Shown: piece after piece, positions 32,659 through 42,876 of the stretch
Layout: every line of letters starts with the position of its first letter
How positions within the stretch are numbered: position 1 is the stretch's first letter
The notes under the pieces: model-generated
What the model was told of the DNA's origin: nothing
What the model saw: the letters and a program-made list of their open reading frames with translations, nothing else
Databases searched by the model: none
Program-made: the position numbers and the translations under genes
Assembly: GCA_015059495.1 (NCBI GenBank)
Contig: SVAI01000001.1
Location: forward strand, 671,811 to 735,810
DNA length: 64,000 nucleotides
Source: Bacillota bacterium
GTDB lineage: Bacteria; Bacillota_I; Bacilli_A; RF39; UBA660
Direction of reading: 5' to 3'

Positions 32659-33141
32659 CTATTCACTCCTTTCATCATTTAATAGATCTTTAAAGATTTG
32701 TAATCTAGGATCTACAATATCTTCTTCATTTATTAGTTCCCATCCTTCACCCTTAACAGTCGAAGGTTTTTCTTCCTTGCTATATGTAAGTGGAACTTCC
32801 AATACAATATTTTGCCATAAAATCTCTTTTAGGTCAAGACTATTTTTATCATTTGACCTTAAATTTTCGTCTAAAGTAGTATCTTCAAGCAATATTTCAC
32901 TAATTTCTGAAGAAAATGGATAAGATACTATCTCATTTGTATTCGAATCATTAATTAACATATTACCATTCATACTACCTTCAAATAACACTTCTTTAGT
33001 AGTTGAATAATATATTCTACCTTTAACATAAACATTTTCTAAACCTTTAATTAATGTATTTTCATAATATTTTTCTTCAAAATCAATAACTTGATCAATA
33101 ATAATACCTTTATCAGTAATTGTATTTAAATTAATAAACAT
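32659..33141 (-). CDS. yceD: YceD/DUF177-family protein
   Basis: A 160-residue acidic cytoplasmic protein. Seen: an N-terminal beta domain and the DUF177 C-terminal pattern LDLKEILWQNIVLEVPLTYS followed by an acidic tail with DPRLQIFKDLL. DUF177 proteins are encoded just upstream of rpmF in most bacteria and are linked to 23S rRNA or ribosome levels. GGAGG lies before the ATG. The usual Cys pair of many members (CxRC) is missing. Confidence 0.85.
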   Translation of the reverse strand: MFINLNTITDKGIIIDQVIDFEEKYYENTLIKGLENVYVKGRIYYSTTKEVLFEGSMNGNMLINDSNTNEIVSYPFSSEISEILLEDTTLDENLRSNDKNSLDLKEILWQNIVLEVPLTYSKEEKPSTVKGEGWELINEEDIVDPRLQIFKDLLNDERSE

Positions 33142-33183
33142 AACAATTCCTCCGTACTAATAAGATAACATATTTTATCGTAT

Positions 33184-33651
33184 TTATCTACCTCGAGTTA
33201 CTATAAAAGAACTTTCTTCATTATTTGATAATGATTTATCAATTCCTCTAAGTCCATAACTATCCTCTAAATATTTATATAAACCAACTATATCATCTAA
33301 ACTAACCATTCTTGGAACATCAAATCTTCTAATTTGTTCTATTTCATTAGCTTTTATTACATAATGTTCTGGATATTCAAATAAATCATAACCAAGTAAT
33401 TCAATTAAATCTCTATATGTCTCATCATCTTCTTTAGTTAATATCCCAATTCTAGTAGTTTTAAACGTATCTATAACTTCAAAATCTGGATCTCCTAATT
33501 CAGGATCAGAAAAATGACCATAATTGATATCATATGAATATTTAGCAATATATAAATCACTTAAATTATATTTTTTCTCATTTCTATCAAAATTATTTCC
33601 AATTTCATATATTCTTTTTCTTAATGCTAATTCTACATCCCTAACTTCCAT
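33184..33651 (-). CDS. Hypothetical cytoplasmic protein, 155 aa
   Basis: Not recognised. Seen: a helical N-terminus (MEVRDVELALRKRIYEIG) and mixed alpha/beta with many Asp, Glu and Tyr residues. There is no membrane helix. I chose the ATG at 33651 because GAGGG lies just upstream and a good promoter precedes it. It is divergent from tmcAL and about 40 bp upstream of yceD, so it could share that transcript. Confidence 0.5.
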   Translation of the reverse strand: MEVRDVELALRKRIYEIGNNFDRNEKKYNLSDLYIAKYSYDINYGHFSDPELGDPDFEVIDTFKTTRIGILTKEDDETYRDLIELLGYDLFEYPEHYVIKANEIEQIRRFDVPRMVSLDDIVGLYKYLEDSYGLRGIDKSLSNNEESSFIVTRGR

Positions 33652-33675
33652 AAATAATCCCTCACTTAGCAAAAT

Positions 33676-33704
33676 ATTATACATTTACAACGAACAAAAA
33701 GCAA
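33676..33704 (-). promoter_or_regulatory. Promoter of the 33.2-kb gene and yceD-rpmF
   Basis: Minus strand TTGCTT (33704-33699), a 17-nt spacer and TATAAT (33681-33676), about 25 nt before the 33651 start. Confidence 0.55.
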
Positions 33705-33717
33705 ACAAAAAAAATAT

Positions 33718-33727
33718 ATGCTATAAT
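33718..33727 (+). promoter_or_regulatory. Extended -10 promoter of tmcAL
   Basis: ATGCTATAAT (TGnTATAAT) 22 nt before the ATG, with AAGGAGG in between. The -35 is A-rich and poor. Confidence 0.5.
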
Positions 33728-33749
33728 ATAACACAAGAAGGAGGCACTT

Positions 33750-34829
33750 ATGGAAATAATCGGTATAGTAGCAGAATATAATCCATTTCATAATGGACAT
33801 ATATATCAAATTAATGAAATAAAAAAGAAGTATCCTAATTCTTTAATAATTGTTATTATAGATAATTATTTTACACAGCGTGGTGAAATATCTATTATTA
33901 CTAAAGAAGATAAGATTAATTTATGTCTAGATAATAATATTGATATAGTAGTTGAATTACCTACTTTATATGCTACACAATCTGCCGATTGTTTTGCATA
34001 TAATGCCATTAAAATACTAAATGAATTTAATATTACTAAATTATGTTTTGGTTCTGAATCAAATGATGTTGATAAACTTAAAACAATAGCAAACTTACAA
34101 GACGATGAATCATTTAATGATAAAGTTAAAGATGAATTAGACAAAGGTAATTCATACCCTAATGCTCTAAAAAATGTACTAAACTTAGACTTTGAATACC
34201 TACCTAATGATTTACTTGGTATCTCTTATATCAAAGCTATAAATAAAATTAATAAAGATATTGATATATTAACTATAAAAAGAACTAATGATTATCATGA
34301 TATAACAAGTAATGATAATATCATTAGTGCTAAAAATATAAGAAATAAGTTTATTAATAATCAAGATATATCTAAATATACACCAGCTAATAATTTATTA
34401 AATATTAATTATGATTTATATTTTAAATTACTAAAATATAAAATTCAAACAAGTAATAACTTAGATGAATATCTAGATGTTAATGAAGGTATTGAAAATA
34501 GACTAAAAAAATATATTAATGAATCTAATACTCTAGAAGATTATATTAATTTAATTAAAACTAAAAGATATTCATATAATAAAATAAGTAGAATGTTATT
34601 ACATATATTCTTAGGTATTAAAAAGATAGACAATAAAGAATATAATTCAATAAGAATATTAGGATTTAATTCTAAAGGTAAAGAATATATATCAAGTTTA
34701 AATAAAGAATTTAAACTTGATAATAATATAAGAACTTTAGAATACAATATATCTAATTTATATGATACTTTAACAAATACTAATACATCCAACTTTGAAT
34801 TAAAAAATATACCAATAAAAAAGGACTAA
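33750..34829 (+). CDS. tmcAL: tRNA(Met) cytidine acetate ligase
   Basis: A 359-residue protein of the YlbM/TmcAL family (DUF795), which uses acetate and ATP to acetylate C34 of elongator tRNA-Met. Seen: GIVAEYNPFHNGHIYQI, with the HxGH nucleotide-binding motif, then YFTQRGEISI, VELPTLYATQSADCFAYNAI and CFGSESND, all typical. The C-terminal third is AT-driven and Asn/Lys-rich, as in low-GC relatives. It is divergent from the yceD-rpmF genes; ylbM, ylbN and rpmF are also neighbours in Bacillus. It ends overlapping the DUF3006 gene on the other strand by 4 bp. Confidence 0.93.
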   Translation: MEIIGIVAEYNPFHNGHIYQINEIKKKYPNSLIIVIIDNYFTQRGEISIITKEDKINLCLDNNIDIVVELPTLYATQSADCFAYNAIKILNEFNITKLCFGSESNDVDKLKTIANLQDDESFNDKVKDELDKGNSYPNALKNVLNLDFEYLPNDLLGISYIKAINKINKDIDILTIKRTNDYHDITSNDNIISAKNIRNKFINNQDISKYTPANNLLNINYDLYFKLLKYKIQTSNNLDEYLDVNEGIENRLKKYINESNTLEDYINLIKTKRYSYNKISRMLLHIFLGIKKIDNKEYNSIRILGFNSKGKEYISSLNKEFKLDNNIRTLEYNISNLYDTLTNTNTSNFELKNIPIKKD

Positions 34830-34842
34830 TTTAGTCCTTTTA
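34815..34842. terminator. Bidirectional terminator between tmcAL and the DUF3006 gene
   Basis: AAAAGGACTAA / TTTAGTCCTTTT, flanked by an A run and a T run. It overlaps the ends of both convergent genes. Confidence 0.7.
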
Positions 34843-35047
34843 ATTTGTTTAATTTTTCTTGTATTAATTTTAATCTATCTTCTTTTAATTTATTATCCTT
34901 CTTATATTTATTATCTTTATATACTAATATATCTCCATCTTTAACCCTAATACCAATATCTTTTTTTAATACTTCTTTTATTTCTTTGGTTTCCAAATCT
35001 TGTAATATTATAATATTACCTTCTATTCTATCTACACTAAATTTCAT
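34826..35047 (-). CDS. DUF3006-family protein
   Basis: A 73-residue protein. Seen: MKFSVDRIEGNIIILQDLET and DIGIRVKDGDIL, the DUF3006 beta-barrel pattern, then a Lys-rich helix. DUF3006 proteins commonly sit beside ComEC-like metallohydrolases, and here the start overlaps the hydrolase stop by one base (TAATG). Function is unknown. Confidence 0.8.
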   Translation of the reverse strand: MKFSVDRIEGNIIILQDLETKEIKEVLKKDIGIRVKDGDILVYKDNKYKKDNKLKEDRLKLIQEKLNKLKGLN

Positions 35048-35949
35048 TATTTATCACCATCTATATTAGTATTAATATTAGTATAATTAAATTGAGTACC
35101 ATCACTTGTAAATATTATAGTACCTAATTCATCTGTTCTAAGTACTTTAACATTATACTTATCTAAAGTATTTAAAGTCTTCTTATTAGGATGTTTATAA
35201 GAATTATCTTTACCTACACTAATAATAGCATATGAAGGACTTACACTTTTAATAAACTTTTCAGATGAAGATGTAGATGAACCATGATGACCAACCTTTA
35301 ATATATCTGCTTGAATATCTTTATCTAGTATAGTCTTTTCCACAGAACTTTCAGCATCTCCAGTAAATAAGAATCTAATATTCTTATAAGTTAACTTTAA
35401 TACTATTGATGAATTATTTAAATTTTCACTATCATTACCTACATAAATAACTTTAATATTAGCATCACCTAAACTAAATTCATCATCTATTTTAGGTGTT
35501 TCAAACTTAACTTGTTTTTCTTCTAATGCATCAAGAACATCTTCAAATGTTTTAGTAGTAGTAATAACATCACTCATATAAAAATGTTCAATATTAAAAT
35601 TTAATATGACATCATCCATTCCACCTATATGATCTTCATGTGCATGAGTACCTACAACATATTTAAAATTATTAATACCCCTATCTTTTAAATATTTAAC
35701 TAATCCTTTACCATCATTATTATTACCAGCATCAATTAACATAGCTTCATTATTAACTTGAATAAGTATTGAATCAGCTTGCCCTACATCTAAATAACTA
35801 ACCTTAATACCATTTAAATCTTGATTAGTTAATTTAATTGCATTACTAACTTCTTCATTATAAGTTACATAAACAAATGCTGAAAATAATATAAATACTA
35901 TAAATAGAAATACTCTTGTACATACTGTCTTTTTTCTAGGCCTTGCCAT
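35047..35949 (-). CDS. Membrane-anchored ComEC/Rec2-like metallo-beta-lactamase-fold hydrolase
   Basis: A 300-residue protein. Seen: a basic N-terminus and one membrane helix (about 8-28), then SYLDVGQADSILIQV, DAGNNNDG, the metal motif GTHAHEDHIGGMD, LFTGDAESS and LKVGHHGSSTSSS. This is the stand-alone version of the ComEC C-terminal domain, facing outside the membrane; in this group it may degrade DNA or other phosphodiesters. The first His of the HxHxDH motif is conserved, but the second H-x-D appears as HAHEDH, which is still complete. Confidence 0.88.
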   Translation of the reverse strand: MARPRKKTVCTRVFLFIVFILFSAFVYVTYNEEVSNAIKLTNQDLNGIKVSYLDVGQADSILIQVNNEAMLIDAGNNNDGKGLVKYLKDRGINNFKYVVGTHAHEDHIGGMDDVILNFNIEHFYMSDVITTTKTFEDVLDALEEKQVKFETPKIDDEFSLGDANIKVIYVGNDSENLNNSSIVLKLTYKNIRFLFTGDAESSVEKTILDKDIQADILKVGHHGSSTSSSEKFIKSVSPSYAIISVGKDNSYKHPNKKTLNTLDKYNVKVLRTDELGTIIFTSDGTQFNYTNINTNIDGDK

Positions 35950-35971
35950 CTTACCACCTGCTTACTACTTG

Positions 35972-36928
35972 TTATTTATTTTCTATATAAAATGCATAAT
36001 ATTCATCAAAAGAAATACCTTCTTCTTTAATTTTCTTAGCAGCATCTACCCCAACATATCTATAATGCCATGATTCATAAGAATACCCAGTAATATCTTC
36101 TTTATCTTTAGGATATCTTAATATAAATCCATAATCTTGAGCATGTTCACTTAACCAAGCAAAACCTGGTGTTTCTTCAAAATCTTCATAATTAATTCTA
36201 TATTGTGCTATATCAATTGCTAAACCACTTTGATGCTCACTAAAACCAGCTCTAGCAGCATAAGCATCAGCCTTTGCTGTACCATTTGCTTTCTTTCTAG
36301 AAGACCAAATAGCTTCTTGATCATCATATGACCTATATGACGAATTAATAACTAATACTATGTCTTCACTTCTAGCAGCATCAGCCATATTCTCAAATGC
36401 ACTTAATACTTCTTGAGTACAACCATTACCTTCAAATGCATATTGAGAAGATACATTAACTAATTCAGGTTTAAATTCTTTATCTAAATAATTATACTTA
36501 TTAACTAATATTAAATTACCCTTAGACATATCAGTAGCTTTAGTATGTTCATAATACTTATAATCTCTATTAGTATTAACTACCGCTACTACTTTATTTA
36601 ATTCAGTATTCTTATTCTTTTTAATGTATTCTAAATATCTATCTAAATTATCATTAATATAATATTTTTCTTTTAATAAATTAACTAAAGTATCATTTTT
36701 ACTTTCTTCTAATAAACTATTAATATAATCATCATTTAATTTAGATAATAATAACTTAGTTTCATCCATATTATATCCAACTTGTAATAATTTATATTCA
36801 TAAGTTTGATGATATAAATATTCCTTATATTTATTAACAGAAATTATAGATACAATAATAACTATTATTAATGCTATACCAACAATTTTAACATTCTTTT
36901 TTAATCTTCTTCTTCTTTTTTTAGCCAT
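35972..36928 (-). CDS. D-alanyl-D-alanine carboxypeptidase, VanY-type (M15B)
   Basis: A 318-residue protein. Seen: a very basic N-terminus (KKRRRRLKKN), one membrane helix (about 14-33), a helical spacer, and an extracytoplasmic M15B domain with VINSSYRSYDDQ, zinc motif SEHQSGLAIDIA (His and Asp ligands), and YESWHYRYVG (catalytic Glu/His). It trims D-Ala from peptidoglycan stem peptides. Its presence implies that the cell has, or recently had, a peptidoglycan wall. GAGGT lies before the ATG. Confidence 0.92.
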   Translation of the reverse strand: MAKKRRRRLKKNVKIVGIALIIVIIVSIISVNKYKEYLYHQTYEYKLLQVGYNMDETKLLLSKLNDDYINSLLEESKNDTLVNLLKEKYYINDNLDRYLEYIKKNKNTELNKVVAVVNTNRDYKYYEHTKATDMSKGNLILVNKYNYLDKEFKPELVNVSSQYAFEGNGCTQEVLSAFENMADAARSEDIVLVINSSYRSYDDQEAIWSSRKKANGTAKADAYAARAGFSEHQSGLAIDIAQYRINYEDFEETPGFAWLSEHAQDYGFILRYPKDKEDITGYSYESWHYRYVGVDAAKKIKEEGISFDEYYAFYIENK

Positions 36929-36995
36929 CTTAAAAGTACCTCACTATTCTTATCTAAATTATAACATAAAAAATAAATAAATTGTAAAATATAAA

Positions 36996-37024
36996 TTGAC
37001 ATAAAGCCCTAATTATTGTAAAAT
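36996..37024 (+). promoter_or_regulatory. Promoter of tRNA-Cys
   Basis: TTGACA (36996-37001), a 17-nt spacer and TAAAAT (37019-37024), 14 nt before the tRNA. Confidence 0.75.
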
Positions 37025-37038
37025 TTAATTATATTTAC

Positions 37039-37112
37039 GGAGCCATAGCCAAGTGGTAAGGCATGGGACTGCAACTCCCTGATCGCTGGTTCAAATCCTG
37101 CTGGCTCCTCCA
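37039..37112 (+). tRNA. tRNA-Cys (GCA)
   Basis: Acceptor arms GGAGCCA and TGGCTCC pair; the anticodon loop CTGCAAC gives GCA; T-arm GGTTCAAATCC; discriminator U73 as expected for Cys; and an encoded CCA. The D-arm has AAGTGGTAAGG. It has its own promoter and a following terminator. Confidence 0.95.
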
Positions 37113-37155
37113 TTGGGAAATCTGTTCGAACTTTTATGTTTGAACTTAACATAGA

Positions 37156-37190
37156 AAATATCAATTTCTAAATGAAGTTGATATTTTTTT
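37156..37190 (+). terminator. Terminator after tRNA-Cys
   Basis: AAATATCAA / TTGATATTT followed by a T run. The 3' arm is part of a longer inverted repeat with 37495-37507. Confidence 0.7.
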
Positions 37191-37211
37191 GTTTGAGAAA
37201 GGACAGATTTT

Positions 37212-37487
37212 ATGATTAATATTATTACTAAACCATTAGAGTTTGAAGAAGAACTAAAAAGAAAAATTGAGTTTATATGTGATTTTTGTAATACTAAACC
37301 AAAGATAATTAATGGAAACATAAGAAATATAGAACATAGTAATCTATCTTATATTGAACCACATAGAGTTATTATTAAAGGAATAACTTTTCTAGCATTC
37401 AATTATTCTAAAACATTATATATCGGTAATTTATCAAACTCTATTGAAGTAAAAGATTTAGAAGAATATATAAAGAAACTTAAATAA
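37212..37487 (+). CDS. Hypothetical protein, 91 aa
   Basis: Not recognised. Seen: two Cys (ICDFCNTKP), a beta-rich centre (HRVIIKGITFLAFNYS) and a Lys-rich helical end; no membrane helix. AAAGGA lies 8 nt before the ATG. It sits between tRNA-Cys and the integrated element and is flanked by a 13-bp inverted repeat. It may be chromosomal or a left-end passenger of the element. Confidence 0.5.
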   Translation: MINIITKPLEFEEELKRKIEFICDFCNTKPKIINGNIRNIEHSNLSYIEPHRVIIKGITFLAFNYSKTLYIGNLSNSIEVKDLEEYIKKLK

Positions 37488-37535
37488 TAATTATAATATC
37501 AACTTCACTAATACTACTATTCCCTAAATAAGGAA

Positions 37536-37563
37536 TTGACAAATCTAAAAAAAATGATATTAT
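37536..37563 (+). promoter_or_regulatory. Promoter of the recombinase leader
   Basis: TTGACA (37536-37541), a 16-nt spacer and TATTAT (37558-37563), about 45 nt before the leader ORF. Confidence 0.6.
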
Positions 37564-37608
37564 AAATAACCAATGAGAGAGGTATGCTCTAGAAATGGAG
37601 GTACATCT

Positions 37609-37686
37609 ATGAAGATAAAACATAATATATCTAAATTTTATAATATTGAATTTTTTGAGGAGTCAGTAGTATTTAGACTTTATTAA
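37609..37686 (+). CDS. Leader peptide of the recombinase gene (25 aa)
   Basis: A short ORF beginning MKIKHNISKF and ending VVFRLY, too short for the ORF track. GGAGG lies 8 nt before its ATG. The 5' arm of a strong terminator stem lies inside its last codons and the 3' arm beyond its stop, so ribosome position should decide whether the stem forms. This resembles translation-coupled attenuation of mobile-element and resistance genes, but I know no homologue of the peptide. Confidence 0.6.
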   Translation: MKIKHNISKFYNIEFFEESVVFRLY

Positions 37687-37709
37687 ATACTATTGTCTCC
37701 TCTTTTTTA
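37657..37709 (+). terminator. Attenuator stem-loop upstream of the serine recombinase
   Basis: A 19-bp stem (GAGGAG...GTATTTA with TAAATAC...CTCCTC, one mismatch and one G-U) followed by TTTTTT. It lies between promoter and recombinase gene, overlapping the leader ORF. Confidence 0.75.
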
Positions 37710-37727
37710 GTAAAAAGGAGTGATTGA

Positions 37728-39653
<1,926 letters not shown>

Positions 39654-40004
39654 TAAAAAATTTTTGTTTACTTTTTCTAAAAAAGTAATAACAAACGAAC
39701 ACGTTTTGTTGAACTCTGTTCAATGAAAGTGGGAAAAGTTTGTTTAAATAAATTATGAAAAAAATCATTAGTTATTTGAATAATTTACATAGATAAAATA
39801 AAAAGCAGTGCTTTCTATTTTATCAATACTTTATGTAGTTTTAATGCCATAAACATTATTACGAAATAAAGTATAAACGGTTTCTAAGGTGGTAAACCTT
39901 AGCTTCCATATCTTGTCTCTGACAAGATATATAGGAAGTTATGAATAATGACAAAGCCACTTTCGTGCCATTTTCAATATTCATAATTTAGGGGGTGTAA
40001 ATAT
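39654..40004 (+). other. Structured non-coding region, candidate oriT and mob leader
   Basis: 351 bp without a gene. Seen: ATACTTTAT (39826-39834) and its inverted copy ATAAAGTAT (39866-39874); stem CTAAGG / CCTTAG (39884-39889, 39897-39902); strong stem TATCTTGTC-TCT-GACAAGATA (39909-39929); and GAAAGTGG near 39726 mirrored by CCACTTTC near 39958. It lies directly upstream of a MobV relaxase gene, where MobV origins of transfer usually lie, and the ACTTTAT/ATAAAGTAT arms recall the pMV158 type. The nick site is not assigned. Confidence 0.5.
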
Positions 40005-41333
40005 ATGGAATTATCTTATTCACTACATTTAGGTAATGATAAAAACAAATCTATTAAAGCAAGACAAGAAGCAAAGAATACTCCATCAGGTACTACATCT
40101 AAAAATAATAATGCTATTCAAAATGTTAAGCAATTAGGAAAAGTTAATCATCATAACTTAAGACAATATGATAATAATCAAGAACTAATTAAAACTATCA
40201 AAGGCTCTAATGATATTGTTAAAGATGTTAAAGAATTGTATTTAGATTTATTTGATGAAGCAAGACTTGAATACAATAAGAAACAAACTAGAGATGATAG
40301 AAAAATAGATAACTATTTTAATAAGATTGCTAATGACACTAAACATGATCTTGCTTGCGAAATAGTTATTGAACTTGGAAATATGGAATATTGGGATGAG
40401 AAAAGTTTAGAATATAAATACCAAATGACACAGGTATTTGAACAGCAACTAGAAGATTTAAAAGATATAGCTCCAAATTTTTATATAGCTAATGCTACTA
40501 TACATTTTGATGAACACTCTCCTCATATGCATATAGTTGGAGTTCCAGTTAAAGAAAATTGTAAAACTGGTTTATCAAGCCAAGTTGGTAAAACTTCTAT
40601 TTTCACAAAAGAATCATTAGTAGTTATTCAAGATAAAATGAGAGAAAGATGTATCAAAGAATTTAATATCGCATATGGTTTAGATTCTAAACTTAAAGAA
40701 AAGGAAAAAGGTAAAAATAGAGATATTACTTCATATGAAAGAAAACTCTTTAATGAAAGAGTTAAAGGACTTAAACAAGAAATATCTAACCTTGAAAATG
40801 AAGTATCTAATTTAGAAGATAACAAACAAAATATTAATAAACAAATAACTAAACTTAATAAAGATAAAGAAGATATAAAAGATGAAATTGACCAAAAGAA
40901 AAAGATTAATAATAAAATTGTTTTAAAATCTAAAAATCAGTTGTTAGATGAAAATAAAAAATTAAAAGAAGAAAATGAACATTTAAAGAGTATCAATTAT
41001 CAAACTGAAACTAAATACAAAGATTTAAAAGAAAGAACTGATTACCTTATTTATCATTTAAATAAAATAATTAAAAAACTTCCAGAATTCATACAAAATT
41101 TAATAGATAGATTATTTAATTATAATAATATAAATCTTAATTTTTTTAAACAACAATATGATCCTGAAGCCAAGAAAAGAGAGCAAAAAGAAATTGAATC
41201 AAGGAGAAGATTTAATTTATTCAATAAAAAAGAAATTGAAAAAGCAACTAAACATTTAAATGATGAAATGGACGAAGCAGCTGAAGAATTTTATAATCAT
41301 AAAAAGAAAAATAGCGATGAACTTGAAAGATAA
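40005..41333 (+). CDS. mobV: MobV-family relaxase (Mob/Pre)
   Basis: A 442-residue protein. Seen: an N-terminal Mob_Pre domain with the metal-binding motif HFDEHSPHMHIVGVP (HxDExxPHxH), a motif I region (KVNHHNLRQYD), then a long coiled coil (residues about 240-340) and a charged tail. MobV nicks DNA at oriT and pilots the strand through another element's conjugation machinery. No conjugation genes of its own kind lie nearby, so the element depends on a helper. The T4SS-like locus at 26-32 kb is not adjacent and there is no evidence that it serves here. GGGGGTG precedes the ATG. Confidence 0.9.
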   Translation: MELSYSLHLGNDKNKSIKARQEAKNTPSGTTSKNNNAIQNVKQLGKVNHHNLRQYDNNQELIKTIKGSNDIVKDVKELYLDLFDEARLEYNKKQTRDDRKIDNYFNKIANDTKHDLACEIVIELGNMEYWDEKSLEYKYQMTQVFEQQLEDLKDIAPNFYIANATIHFDEHSPHMHIVGVPVKENCKTGLSSQVGKTSIFTKESLVVIQDKMRERCIKEFNIAYGLDSKLKEKEKGKNRDITSYERKLFNERVKGLKQEISNLENEVSNLEDNKQNINKQITKLNKDKEDIKDEIDQKKKINNKIVLKSKNQLLDENKKLKEENEHLKSINYQTETKYKDLKERTDYLIYHLNKIIKKLPEFIQNLIDRLFNYNNINLNFFKQQYDPEAKKREQKEIESRRRFNLFNKKEIEKATKHLNDEMDEAAEEFYNHKKKNSDELER

Positions 41334-41345
41334 GTCATCGCTATT
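41310..41345 (+). terminator. Hairpin at the end of the relaxase gene
   Basis: AATAGCGATGA / TCATCGCTATT, 11 bp, with the stop codon in the loop. The T run is poor, so this is a candidate only. Confidence 0.45.
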
Positions 41346-41435
41346 TGAGTGTATCCTAAAATATGTGTAAACGGAGTCTATCCAAAATTAGATATTAATC
41401 TAATCACTGATAAATAATTATTATTTAAAAAACTA

Positions 41436-42344
41436 CTATCTACTCATAGAAGTAATAGTATCATTTTCCTCATAAGTATTTAGAGATGATAATATCAAAT
41501 CATTCCATGATCCATTATCTAACATATAAAATTTATCTAAATAATTAGTTATTCCATTCATATCTACTGTATTATTATATGCATTGTTATATCTTATCGC
41601 TCCAACTATTAATTTTAATAATTGTGCATCATCTAATTCTTTTGAATCTAATTTACATAAATCATCTCTTGAAATAACTGATTGCTTTTCTTCTAAATCA
41701 TTATAAAATGATTCTAATGTACTTGTATCACTTGAAAAATAAGCATTCAATAATTGATTATTACAGGACATTAACAAACTTGCAACAGCAAGATATCCAG
41801 GATAATTACCAGTATATTCATTAGTAATAATTGATGCCAATAATTCAGTTATTCCTTCGTTTAAACCATCAGATGAAGGATTATTTTCCATATTATAATC
41901 ATTTAATCCTTTATCATAATAATCAATTCTAGTTCCTGTTTTAGTATATGCAATACCTTCCTCATTAAAGTAATTATGTTGATTTGATGATATTACATGT
42001 AGTAACTCATGTATTACTTGATGCTTATTATAATTTGGTCTTAATGCGATTCCTGGAATTATTGATATTTCATTTTCTTTTACACTAATAGCCATATTTG
42101 TTTTAAAGGCAGCAGAACTATCACGATATTTATATTTTTTAAAAGTACCATCATGTGCCAATATGGTATAAGAATTACCATCAGTTAATTGAACTATTGA
42201 GTGATTACAATTATTAATTACTTGACTTAATAACTGTTCATCATCTATTGTAGTTTTTAAATACTCAATAACTTGATTATAAATATTAGCGAAAGAATTA
42301 TTAGTATCTTGGCATTCTTGAAAATCACTATTTATTAATTTCAT
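41436..42344 (-). CDS. Putative zinc metalloprotein, HELLH type
   Basis: A 302-residue protein. Seen: HQVIHELLHVISS (HExxH) and, about 40 residues later, GLNEGITELLASI, whose Glu could be the third ligand of a gluzincin-like site. There is no signal peptide or membrane helix, so it appears cytoplasmic. The rest is Asn/Tyr-rich and not recognised. It ends near the right edge of the mobilizable element and may mark the adjacent chromosome. GGGG lies before the ATG. Confidence 0.55.
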   Translation of the reverse strand: MKLINSDFQECQDTNNSFANIYNQVIEYLKTTIDDEQLLSQVINNCNHSIVQLTDGNSYTILAHDGTFKKYKYRDSSAAFKTNMAISVKENEISIIPGIALRPNYNKHQVIHELLHVISSNQHNYFNEEGIAYTKTGTRIDYYDKGLNDYNMENNPSSDGLNEGITELLASIITNEYTGNYPGYLAVASLLMSCNNQLLNAYFSSDTSTLESFYNDLEEKQSVISRDDLCKLDSKELDDAQLLKLIVGAIRYNNAYNNTVDMNGITNYLDKFYMLDNGSWNDLILSSLNTYEENDTITSMSR

Positions 42345-42482
42345 ATTTTCACATCCCCATATTATGATTATATCATAGTCTAGTAAATAAAATATTTGTT
42401 TTTTTACATAATCACTTGTAATCTTTCTAAATTCTCAAAAAGTGATTAATTAAATCCTTTACTATTTAAATTGTTATATAAC

Positions 42483-42875
42483 TTAATCATTATCTTTTGT
42501 ATTAATACTCATTGGACTACTAATATTACCATTAGTATCTTTAATCCATACATAATACTTTTTATACTTGTAAATTGATATTGAAGCTGTATTATTAGTT
42601 ATCTTTTTCCAACAAATATTACCTGATTCAGGAGTAGATCTAGTTGATTTAACACAATACTCATAAGCATCTCCAGAAGTAGTTATATTTAATTTACTAC
42701 CTTTAATATCAAGTGCTTCAATTTTTGCTCCCATTTCATCCTCAACTTTTACATAGTAAGAATTACTTTCATAATTTGGTAGTAAGTTTACTGCAAGAAC
42801 TCCAGCAAATACAACTACAACTAAAATACCAACTACAATTATAAAAGATGTCATGTTATTATTATTTTTTTTCAT
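42483..42875 (-). CDS. Membrane-anchored extracellular small protein, 130 aa
   Basis: Seen: one N-terminal helix (about 8-30), then a small beta domain of about 95 residues with two Cys (YEYCVKS and GNICWKK) that may form a disulfide. Its pattern YEYCVKSTRS...YYVWIKDTNGNIS resembles Ig-like bacterial surface domains. It follows the P-type ATPase gene by 1 bp and is thus probably co-expressed. Not recognised further. Confidence 0.5.
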   Translation of the reverse strand: MKKNNNNMTSFIIVVGILVVVVFAGVLAVNLLPNYESNSYYVKVEDEMGAKIEALDIKGSKLNITTSGDAYEYCVKSTRSTPESGNICWKKITNNTASISIYKYKKYYVWIKDTNGNISSPMSINTKDND

Positions 42876-42876
42876 A

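Noticed and set aside
37039-37112. tRNA-Cys as the attachment site of the mobilizable element
   Set aside because: No copy of the tRNA 3' end is visible near 41.3 kb, and serine recombinases rarely use tRNA genes; the 91-aa ORF also lies between.
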